The notes beneath the pieces were generated by a model. That model was not told where the DNA came from. It saw only the letters and a list, made by a program, of their open reading frames with translations, and did not search any database. A stretch of 6,924 nucleotides of DNA from JBJSXF01 sp046086225. GTDB taxonomy: Bacteria > Actinomycetota > Acidimicrobiia > IMCC26256 > PALSA-610. Positions 1 through 5,788 of this stretch are shown piece after piece. Position numbers and translations under genes: made by a program. The stretch's first letter is position 1, and each line of letters opens with the position of its first letter. The stretch covers positions 1 to 6,924 of the forward strand of contig JBJSXF010000132.1 of the NCBI GenBank assembly GCA_046086225.1, in the 5' to 3' direction.

Positions 1-1302
1 ATCCCGGTGCTCGACGACAACGTGGCCGAGCTGGCCCGCATCTTCATCGCCGAGGGGCGCCGTGAGGGGGTGCGGGGCGACGTCGCCTTCGTGCAGTCGA
101 TGCTCGAGACCGGCTGGCTCGGGTTCAAGTGGTCGCAGATCCCACCCGACGCCTACAACTACGCAGGCATCTACGCCTTCGGTGGTCGTCAGTCGCTGCC
201 GAACTGCAAGAACGGTGACAGTGCGCCGAGTCGATGCATGGGCTCGCCGGCCAAGGGCGTGCGCACGCAGATCCAGCTGCTGCGCAGCTACGCCGACCCG
301 TCGGTGAAGGGCATGACCGGTCGGCTCATCTCGGCGCCGTCCGACCGGGCCGGGATGGCCCCCTACTGGGAGTACTTCGGCGGCGACAACTGCCCGTGCG
401 GGAAGCTCATCTGGGCCGCGGCGAACGACTACGGCCTCTACATCATCCGCATGTTCTCGCAGGCGGTCGTCGAGGCCGGCCTGGCCCGACCGTGCGACCC
501 GTACACCGCGGCCCCGCCGACCAACGCCTCGGGAACGGGCTTCTGGGAAGTGACGCGCGACTCGGTGGTGCACGCCGTCGGGGCCGCCAAGTGGCTCGGC
601 GATCCGAGCAAGCTCGCGCTCGACGCCCCGCTCGTGGGCGGCCGGGTGACGCCGACCCGCGGTGGCTACTGGCTCCTCGCCCGGGACGGCGGCATCTTCA
701 CGTACGGCGACGCGGTGTTCCGGGGCTCGACCGGCGGCATGCGCCTCGATGCGCCCGTCAACGGGATGGAGCGCACCTCCGACGGGCTCGGCTACTGGCT
801 CGTGGCCGACGACGGTGGCATCTTCACGTTCGGGCGGGCCAAGTTCTACGGGTCGATGGGGGCCAAGCCGATCAGCGCGCCGATCATCGGGATGGAGCGC
901 ACCCTGAGCGGGTTCGGCTACTGGCTCTTCGGCAGCGACGGACGCGTCTACCCCTTCGGTGACGCGAAGTCGTACGGATCGATCGCGGGAGGGACGCTCG
1001 CCTCGCCGGTCGTCGCCCTGCACCGCACCCGTTCGGGGAACGGCTATTGGATGCTCACCCGGGCGGGTCGGATCTACGCGTTCGGTGACGCGGCCAAGTT
1101 CGGTGATCTCGTGTCGTGCACGAACCTCGACGGAGCGACACGCCTGCTCGCGTCGCCCACGGGGAAGGGCTACTGGATCGCCACCGGCTCGGGTGCGGTC
1201 GTGGCGTTCGGTGACGCCAAGCCCCTCGGCTTCCCGGCGGTCGTCGGTGACGTGCCGGTTGCCCTGCTCCCGCTCGACCGGCCCGCACCGCTCACCCAGT
1301 AG
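1..1302 (+). CDS. Glucosaminidase-domain protein with C-terminal GYW repeat domain (5' partial)
   Basis: Probable exported cell-wall hydrolase or cell-wall-binding protein; the N-terminus, and any signal peptide, lies left of the window. The frame is open from base 1. The GTG at 7 is probably not the real start, because the sequence is already inside a conserved domain there. Codons from about 1 to 480 encode a glucosaminidase (GH73-like) module. It has GVRGDVAFVQSMLETGW with the likely catalytic Glu at 106-108, then YNYAGIYAFGG, GVRTQIQLLRSYADPS and AANDYGLYIIRMF. Cys codons at 205, 235, 391, 397 and 493 suggest disulfides, which fits export. From 538 to the stop there are six 42-residue repeats (separate entry). 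Hydrolysis of the glucosamine-muramic acid backbone is inferred from the family; binding without catalysis is also possible. It ends in TAG 13 bp before the riboswitch. Domain call is firm, exact substrate is not. Confidence 0.85.
   Translation: MPVLDDNVAELARIFIAEGRREGVRGDVAFVQSMLETGWLGFKWSQIPPDAYNYAGIYAFGGRQSLPNCKNGDSAPSRCMGSPAKGVRTQIQLLRSYADPSVKGMTGRLISAPSDRAGMAPYWEYFGGDNCPCGKLIWAAANDYGLYIIRMFSQAVVEAGLARPCDPYTAAPPTNASGTGFWEVTRDSVVHAVGAAKWLGDPSKLALDAPLVGGRVTPTRGGYWLLARDGGIFTYGDAVFRGSTGGMRLDAPVNGMERTSDGLGYWLVADDGGIFTFGRAKFYGSMGAKPISAPIIGMERTLSGFGYWLFGSDGRVYPFGDAKSYGSIAGGTLASPVVALHRTRSGNGYWMLTRAGRIYAFGDAAKFGDLVSCTNLDGATRLLASPTGKGYWIATGSGAVVAFGDAKPLGFPAVVGDVPVALLPLDRPAPLTQ
538..1302 (+). repeat. 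Six tandem 126-bp (42-residue) GYW repeats in coding sequence
   Basis: The motif Gly-Tyr/Phe-Trp starts at 538, 664, 790, 916, 1042 and 1168, spaced exactly 126 bp each time. The pattern is roughly GYWLhxxDGGIFxFGDAxFYGS followed by a linker with APV-G-ERT. Units 2 and 3 are most alike. Unit 1 (GFWEVTRDSVVHAVGAAKWL) and unit 6 (GYWIATGSGAVVAFGDA) are the most worn. Unit 6 is followed almost at once by the stop codon, so the array is six whole units. The short beta-rich unit with a Trp and Gly-Asp turn suggests a beta-propeller or similar closed repeat fold; this is inference. Similar repeats are, as I recall, common in secreted proteins of Acidimicrobiia. Confidence 0.9.
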
Positions 1303-1305
1303 TCT
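1276..1305 (+). promoter_or_regulatory. Weak candidate promoter for the thiamine operon
   Basis: TAGTCT at 1300-1305 fits the TANNNT form of a -10 box and overlaps the TAG stop of the upstream gene. It would place transcription start near 1311-1313, just before riboswitch stem P1. The -35 is poor: GACCGG at 1276-1281 lies 18 bp upstream, and TCGACC at 1274-1279 is closer to consensus but 20 bp away. Chance matches of this quality are common, so the operon may instead be read from a promoter inside or before the upstream gene. Confidence 0.25.
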
Positions 1306-1315
1306 CGGACCCGTC

Positions 1316-1421
1316 ATCCACGGGGAGCTCGGAGGTACCGGGCTGAGAGGGTGGTTCCCGCTGCGGCGGCCTGCCACCGACCCCTCGAACCTGCTCCGGA
1401 TAATGCCGGCGGAGGGAGGAT
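1316..1421 (+). promoter_or_regulatory. TPP riboswitch (thi-box, THI element)
   Basis: A thiamine pyrophosphate aptamer with all standard stems visible. P1 is 1316-1319 with 1418-1421. P2 is GGGG 1322-1325 with CCCC 1381-1384. P3 is 1327-1332 with 1338-1343 (loop AGGTA). The invariant CTGAGA is at 1343-1348. An optional P3a hairpin is 1350-1354 with 1374-1378, with an inner stem 1358-1361/1366-1369. P4 is CCT 1390-1392 with AGG 1413-1415. P5 is CCGG 1396-1399 with CCGG 1406-1409 around the conserved ATAATG. The conserved GAACCTG is at 1387-1393. Known role of the class: the pyrimidine-sensing arm reads CTGAGA and the P4/P5 arm binds the pyrophosphate. No terminator hairpin follows. The 3' strands of P4 and P1 lie in the Shine-Dalgarno of the kinase gene, so control is most likely at translation. 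The downstream genes are all for thiamine uptake and activation. Confidence 0.97.
1411..1420 (+). promoter_or_regulatory. Shine-Dalgarno embedded in riboswitch P4/P1
   Basis: GGAGGGAGGA at 1411-1420 contains two overlapping purine-rich matches to the anti-Shine-Dalgarno and sits 4 bp before the ATG at 1425. Bases 1413-1415 are the 3' strand of P4 and 1418-1420 belong to the 3' strand of P1. The ligand-bound fold should therefore hide the ribosome-binding site directly. The short spacing from the downstream match suggests that the upstream GGAGG (1411-1415, 9 bp spacing) may be the one used. Confidence 0.85.
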
Positions 1422-1424
1422 CGC

Positions 1425-2078
1425 ATGGGCCGCACTGCGGTCGTGCTCTCGGGCGGGGAGCCGCCCGGTTCGTCGCTGGCGTCGCGCTTCGTGGGTGACC
1501 ACCTGGTGGTGGCCGCCGACGCGGGCCTGCACCACGCCGAGATCCTCGGGCTGCGCGTCGATCTCGTGGTCGGTGATCTCGACTCGGTCGATCCGGTGCG
1601 GCTCGCGGCGGCCGAGGCGGCGGGCGCGGTCGTGGAGCGTCACCCGGTCGACAAGGACGCGACCGACCTCGAGCTCGCGCTCGACGCCGTCTGTGCCCGG
1701 GCGGTCGAGCGGGTCACGGTCGTGGGCGCCGGGGGCGGTCGGCTCGACCACCTCCTCGCCAACCTGGCCGTGCTCGGGCACCCGCGCTACGCCGCGATCA
1801 CGGTGGAGGCGCTTCTGGGCGACACCCGGGTGGCCGTCGTCCACGGTGGCACCGAGGTCGCGGTCGAGGGCGCGCCCGGCGCGCTCGTGACCCTGCTGCC
1901 CGCAGGCGGTCCGGCCCGGGGCGTCACGACGACCGGGCTGCGCTTCCCGTTGCGGGGCGAGGATCTCGACCCGACGGCGACCCGCGGGGTCAGCAACGTC
2001 GTCGCGGGGGCGCCGGCGACGGTCTCGCTCGGGGCGGGGACCCTCCTCGTCATCGAACCGGAGGTGCTCGCCCGATGA
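1425..2078 (+). CDS. thiN: Thiamine diphosphokinase (thiamine pyrophosphokinase)
   Basis: Transfers pyrophosphate from ATP to thiamine to give TPP and AMP in the cytoplasm; this is the salvage route to the cofactor. The 217-residue length is usual for the bacterial enzyme. The N-terminal catalytic domain has VVAADAGLHHAEILG, then GDLDS (residues 50-54), DKDATDLE (76-83) and GGGRLDHLLANL (from 103). These acidic motifs bind Mg-ATP and thiamine in the family. The C-terminal thiamine-binding beta domain has TTTGLRFPL and RGVSN (187-191) and ends in GTLLVIEP. The ATG at 1425 is fixed by the strong Shine-Dalgarno and by the riboswitch ending just before it. The stop overlaps the next start as ATGA (2075-2078), which implies translational coupling. 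Expression should fall when TPP is plentiful. The symbol thiN follows the Bacillus naming of this enzyme type. Very confident. Confidence 0.96.
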   Translation: MGRTAVVLSGGEPPGSSLASRFVGDHLVVAADAGLHHAEILGLRVDLVVGDLDSVDPVRLAAAEAAGAVVERHPVDKDATDLELALDAVCARAVERVTVVGAGGGRLDHLLANLAVLGHPRYAAITVEALLGDTRVAVVHGGTEVAVEGAPGALVTLLPAGGPARGVTTTGLRFPLRGEDLDPTATRGVSNVVAGAPATVSLGAGTLLVIEPEVLAR

Positions 2079-3163
2079 GGCGGCGATCGGTCCTGGTCTG
2101 GGTGGGCGGCGCGGTCGTGATCGCCGCAGTCGTCGCCGGTTGCGGGCGCGGGGGCGGGACGGGCTCCGGCGCGTCGGGCGCATCGGGCCCGACGCGCGGG
2201 GGCACCGTGACCCTGCTCACCCACGACGCGTTCGCGGCCTCGCCCGAGGTGCTCGCCGACTTCACCGCCCGCACCGGCTACACGGTGCGGCTGCTCCAGC
2301 CCGGCGACGCGGGCGTGGTCGTCAACGAGGCGATCCTCCGGCGTGACCGTCCCGTGGCCGACGCCCTCTACGGGATCGACGACACCGAGCTGACCCGGGC
2401 CTTCGCGGCCCGGATCTTCGCACCGGGCACGGCTCCGCAGCCCGAGCTCGTGCCGGGAACGCCGACCGACGCCGAGCGTCGCGTCACCGCCGTGGACCGG
2501 GGCGATGTGTGCGTCGTGTACGACCGCACCTGGTTCGGTCGCGAGGGTCGTCCGCCCGCACCGCGGTCGTTCGCCGATCTCGCCGACCCCCGGTACCGCG
2601 GCCTCACGGTGGTCGAGGATGCCGCTGCGTCGTCACCCGGGTTCGCCTTCCTCGCCGCCACGGTCGCCGAGTACGGCGCCGACGGGTGGGAGGGCTACTG
2701 GCGCAGCCTGCGGGCGAACGACGTGCGGGTGGTCGACGGTTGGACCCAGGCGTACCTCCAGGACTTCACCGCGGGGGGCGGTCCGGGCGACCGGCCGATC
2801 GTCGTCTCCTACGGATCGAGTCCGCCCGCCGACGTGGTCGGCGCGTCGCCGCCGCGGACCGAGCCCCGGGTCGCGGTCGTCGAGCCCACGTGCTTCCGCC
2901 AGACCGAGTTCGCGGGCGTGCTCGCGGGTGCGGCCCACCCGGAGGCGGGGGAGGCGCTCGTCGACTTCCTCGTGTCACGGCGGTTCCAGGCCGACCTCCC
3001 GCTCCAGATGTACGTGAGCCCGGTCGTGGCCGGTGTGCCGGTGCCCGCGGTGTTCGCCCGCTGGGCGGTGGTACCCGCCGCTCCGTTGACCCTGCCCGAC
3101 GCCGAGATCGCCGCCGGCCGTGACGCGTGGATTCGTCGGTGGACCGACATCGTCGTCCGCTGA
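2075..3163 (+). CDS. thiB: Thiamine ABC transporter substrate-binding lipoprotein
   Basis: Extracytoplasmic receptor that captures thiamine (possibly also its phosphates) and delivers it to the permease. The 362-residue product opens with MRRR, a hydrophobic stretch and the lipobox VAGC with Cys at residue 23, so it should be lipid-anchored to the outer face of the membrane; a Gly/Ser-rich linker follows. The mature part matches the ThiB/SfuA family: VTLLTHDAFAASPEVLADFT at the start, then ADALYGIDDTEL, DGWTQAYLQDF (Trp 223, Tyr 227) and VVSYGSSPPADVV (Ser 245 to Pro 250). E. coli ThiB holds thiamine with aromatic side chains in equivalent segments (from memory). Here the usual Tyr of the TYDSF motif is His. 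A GGAGG at 2060-2064, 10 bp before the ATG, supports the start, which overlaps the kinase stop by 4 bp. Iron(III)-binding proteins are related, but the riboswitch and kinase favour thiamine. Confidence 0.92.
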   Translation: MRRRSVLVWVGGAVVIAAVVAGCGRGGGTGSGASGASGPTRGGTVTLLTHDAFAASPEVLADFTARTGYTVRLLQPGDAGVVVNEAILRRDRPVADALYGIDDTELTRAFAARIFAPGTAPQPELVPGTPTDAERRVTAVDRGDVCVVYDRTWFGREGRPPAPRSFADLADPRYRGLTVVEDAAASSPGFAFLAATVAEYGADGWEGYWRSLRANDVRVVDGWTQAYLQDFTAGGGPGDRPIVVSYGSSPPADVVGASPPRTEPRVAVVEPTCFRQTEFAGVLAGAAHPEAGEALVDFLVSRRFQADLPLQMYVSPVVAGVPVPAVFARWAVVPAAPLTLPDAEIAAGRDAWIRRWTDIVVR

Positions 3164-4767
3164 CCGGCCGCCTCGGACGCGCGGCCCGGGTCGCGCTGCC
3201 GCTCGCGTTCCTCGGCGTCTTCTTCGCCTGGCCGCTCGGGGCGATCATCGGTCGAGCCGTCTCGGGCGCGGCACTGCTCGACGTGCTCGGCGACCCGGCC
3301 CTGCGGCGGGTGATCGCCTTCACCGCGCTCCAGGCCGTCGCCTCCACGGCGCTCACCCTCGCGGTCGGGCTGCCGCTCGCCGGGGTGATCGCCCGGTACC
3401 GGTTCCCGGGGCGATCGGCGCTGCGAGTGCTGGTGACCGTGCCGTTCGTGCTGCCGACGGTCGTGGTCGGCACGGCGTTCCTCACGGTGCTGCGCCCCGG
3501 CGGCCCGCTCGCGTTCCTCGGGTGGCAGCGTGGCATCGGGCCACTGCTCCTCGCCCATGTGTTCTTCAACCTGGCGGTGGTGGTGCGGGTCGTCGGGGGC
3601 TTCTGGGCGACGCTCGACCCGACCCGCGAAGCGGCGGCCCGCACCCTCGGGGCCTCGCGACTCCGGACTTTCACGGGCGTGACGCTCCCGGCCCTGGCCC
3701 CCGCGGTGATCACCGCGGCGGCGATCGTCGCCTGCTTCACCTTCACCTCGTTCGGCGCGGTGCTGATCCTCTCCGACGTCGCCCACACGACGATCGAGAC
3801 CGAGATCGCCCGGCAGGTGTTCCGCTTCGCCGATCTGCCGGTCGCCGCCGCGCTGGCCGTCATCCAGGTGGTGGCGATCGGGGCGGTGCTCGCGGTGGCG
3901 GCCCGGGCTCAGGAGCGCCGGGCGGGTCGACGGTCGCGGGTGACGGCCGAGGCGGCGGGTCAACGGCCGCGGTCGGTTCGGGAGCGGGTGCTCGTCGCCG
4001 CGGTTGCGGGGCCGGCCGCGGTCTTCGTGGCGGTGCCGCTCGCCGTGCTGGTCCTGCGGTCGCTCCGGCCCGGCGGTGAGTGGAGCCTCACCGCGTACCG
4101 CGGGCTCGGTCGGGTGGCGCCCGGACCGCTCCACGTCTCGCCGCTCCACACGATCGGCACCTCCCTCGCCTTCGCGCTGGTCGCGACCGGCATCGCGGTC
4201 GTGGTCGGCGGCACGGCAGCGGTGGCGATCGCGGCCCGCGGCGGTCGGGCGACCCGGCTCGTGGACGTGCTGGTGACGCTGCCCCTCGGCACGTCGGCGG
4301 TGACGGTCGGGCTCGGGATGCTGTTCGCCTTCTCGGGCGGGCTGCTCGACGTGGCCGCCGACGCCTGGATCGTGCCGGTTGCCCAGGCGGTCGTCGCCGT
4401 GCCGTTCGTGGTGCGCACGGTGCTGCCGGCGCTGCGCAGTGTCGATCCGCGCCTGCGTGACGCGGCCGCGGTGCTCGGCGCGTCGCCCCGCCGGGTGTGG
4501 CGCGAGGTCGATCTCCCGGTCACGGCGCGGGCCGCGGCCGTGGCCGCTGCGTTCGCGGCGGCCATCTCGCTCGGCGAGTTCGGGGCCACATTGTTCGTGG
4601 CTCGCCCCGATGCGGTGACGATGCCGCTCGCGATCGAGCGGCTGCTCTCCCGGCCCGGTGGCGCGGCGGCGGGGAGCGCGTTCGCGTTGGCGACGGTGTT
4701 GATGGTGATCACCGCTGCGCTCGTGCTCGTGGTCGATCGGGTGCGGCTCCCGGGCGGGGAGGCCTGA
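3127..4767 (+). CDS. thiP: Thiamine ABC transporter permease (fused two-domain)
   Basis: Membrane channel of the thiamine importer. The 546 residues hold two tandem copies of the binding-protein-dependent permease domain, the usual ThiP/FbpB layout of about 12 membrane helices. Hydrophobic stretches I can place in the first half are near residues 22-44, 62-90, 98-122, 140-160, 194-215 and 237-261; the second half starts near 288. Each half has the EAA loop that docks on the ATPase: EAAARTLGAS from residue 168 with Gly 175 and LP 187-188, and DAAAVLGAS from 445 with Gly 451 and LP 463-464. A polar Arg-rich linker near 262-287 joins the halves. The GTG at 3127 overlaps thiB by 37 bp; an in-frame GTG at 3139 (residue 5) is an alternative. 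Neither has a good Shine-Dalgarno, so reinitiation after thiB is likely. Substrate is assigned from context; sequence alone would also allow iron(III). Confidence 0.92.
   Translation: MDSSVDRHRRPLTGRLGRAARVALPLAFLGVFFAWPLGAIIGRAVSGAALLDVLGDPALRRVIAFTALQAVASTALTLAVGLPLAGVIARYRFPGRSALRVLVTVPFVLPTVVVGTAFLTVLRPGGPLAFLGWQRGIGPLLLAHVFFNLAVVVRVVGGFWATLDPTREAAARTLGASRLRTFTGVTLPALAPAVITAAAIVACFTFTSFGAVLILSDVAHTTIETEIARQVFRFADLPVAAALAVIQVVAIGAVLAVAARAQERRAGRRSRVTAEAAGQRPRSVRERVLVAAVAGPAAVFVAVPLAVLVLRSLRPGGEWSLTAYRGLGRVAPGPLHVSPLHTIGTSLAFALVATGIAVVVGGTAAVAIAARGGRATRLVDVLVTLPLGTSAVTVGLGMLFAFSGGLLDVAADAWIVPVAQAVVAVPFVVRTVLPALRSVDPRLRDAAAVLGASPRRVWREVDLPVTARAAAVAAAFAAAISLGEFGATLFVARPDAVTMPLAIERLLSRPGGAAAGSAFALATVLMVITAALVLVVDRVRLPGGEA
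4756..4762 (+). promoter_or_regulatory. Shine-Dalgarno fixing the GTG start of thiQ
   Basis: GGGGAGG lies 5 bp before GTG at 4768, inside the last codons of thiP. It supports the GTG, which directly follows the thiP stop TGA (4765-4767), as the true start. Confidence 0.75.
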
Positions 4768-5784
4768 GTGCTCGCGGTCGAGGGTGTGCGCGTGGCCATC
4801 GACGGGCGGACGGTGCTCGACGGGGTGGATCTCGCGGTTCCCGACGGCGAGACCGTCGCGGTGCTCGGGCCGAGCGGCTGCGGGAAGACCACGTTGCTCC
4901 GGGTCGTCGCCGGGTTCCGGACGCCGACCGCCGGTCGGGTGATGTGGGCGGGCGAGGATCTCGCGCCGGTGCCCGTCCACCGCCGCGGGTTCGGGCTCGT
5001 CTTCCAGGAGTACGCGCTCTTCTGGGAGCGCGACGTGCGCGGCAACGTGGAGTTCGGCCTGCGCATGGCCCGGGTGTCGACGGCCGAACGCCGGGCCCGG
5101 GTCGATGCGATCCTGGCCCGGGTCGGGCTCGCGGACCGGGCCGACCAGCCGGTGGTGACCCTGTCGGGCGGTGAGCAGCAGCGCGTCGCGCTCGCCCGCA
5201 CGCTCGTGACCGACCCCCGGCTGCTGATGCTCGACGAACCGCTCGGCGCGCTCGACCGGGAGTGGCGGGTCCGGCTCCTCGACGACCTGCGCGGGTTGCT
5301 GGCCGAGCGTCGCCTGCCCGCGCTCGTTGTCACCCACGACCACGCCGAGGCGTTCGCCCTGGCCGACACGGTTGCGGTGATGCGGGCCGGGCGCGTGGTG
5401 CAGACGGCCGCACCGGCCGAGCTCTGGCGGCGGCCCGCCGACGCGGGGGTGGCCGGATTCCTCGGGTTCGGCCCGGCCGTCGGGGTCACGGTCTCCGGTG
5501 GGGTCGCCGGCACGCCCTGGGGCCGGGTGCCCGCGCCGGCCGGCATCTCGGGTCGGGCGACCGCAGTGCCCCGACCCGACGCGTTCCGGATCGACCCTGC
5601 CGGCCCGCTCACTGCGATCGTCGAGCGGTGCGAGCTCGTCGGGGCCCGGGCGGTGGTGACGTTCCGCCCAGAGGGATCACCGCCGGTGCGGTGCGAAACC
5701 GCGATCGGGGAGGCGCCAGTGGTCGGTGCGACCGTGAGCGTCGCGGTCAGCCCCGACGCCGTGCTCGTGTTCCCGGCAGACTGA
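4768..5784 (+). CDS. thiQ: Thiamine ABC transporter ATP-binding protein, C-terminally extended
   Basis: Cytoplasmic ATPase that drives thiamine import through ThiP. All nucleotide-binding motifs are present: Walker A GPSGCGKTT (34-42), Q-loop Gln 80 in VFQEYALF, signature LSGGEQQ (132-138), Walker B LLMLDE (152-157, catalytic Glu 157) and H-loop His 190 in VTHDHAEA. At 338 residues it is about 100 longer than E. coli ThiQ (about 230, from memory). The extra part, from about FLGFG at 231 to the end, has the beta-rich pattern of the TOBE-type regulatory domains of FbpC, PotA and MalK-like ATPases, including RPDAFRI and a closing VAVSPDAVLVF. The gene abuts thiP with no gap and has its own Shine-Dalgarno. 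After the Q-loop the common LFPH is LFWE. ATPase call is certain; thiamine as substrate rests on the operon and riboswitch. Confidence 0.92.
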   Translation: MLAVEGVRVAIDGRTVLDGVDLAVPDGETVAVLGPSGCGKTTLLRVVAGFRTPTAGRVMWAGEDLAPVPVHRRGFGLVFQEYALFWERDVRGNVEFGLRMARVSTAERRARVDAILARVGLADRADQPVVTLSGGEQQRVALARTLVTDPRLLMLDEPLGALDREWRVRLLDDLRGLLAERRLPALVVTHDHAEAFALADTVAVMRAGRVVQTAAPAELWRRPADAGVAGFLGFGPAVGVTVSGGVAGTPWGRVPAPAGISGRATAVPRPDAFRIDPAGPLTAIVERCELVGARAVVTFRPEGSPPVRCETAIGEAPVVGATVSVAVSPDAVLVFPAD

Positions 5785-5788
5785 CCCG

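Noticed and set aside
1357..1370. GC-rich hairpin near CCGC/GCGG considered as a transcription terminator
   Set aside because: It lies inside the variable P3a arm of the aptamer and no T-run follows.
1314..2183. A 289-codon minus-strand frame over the riboswitch and kinase gene
   Set aside because: It crosses the aptamer and the antisense of conserved kinase motifs, and its product is Arg-rich with no recognisable motif.
2809..5343. An 844-codon open frame on the minus strand across thiB, thiP and thiQ
   Set aside because: It is extremely rich in Arg, His, Gly, Pro and Asp/Glu with no domain-like pattern, as expected for the antisense of GC-rich genes. The plus strand here has clear ThiB/ThiP/ThiQ motifs in another frame.
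3127..5784. Iron(III) importer (FbpBC-like) as an alternative reading of the permease and ATPase
   Set aside because: Sequence families are close, but the TPP riboswitch, the thiamine diphosphokinase and the ThiB-type receptor in the same operon favour thiamine.
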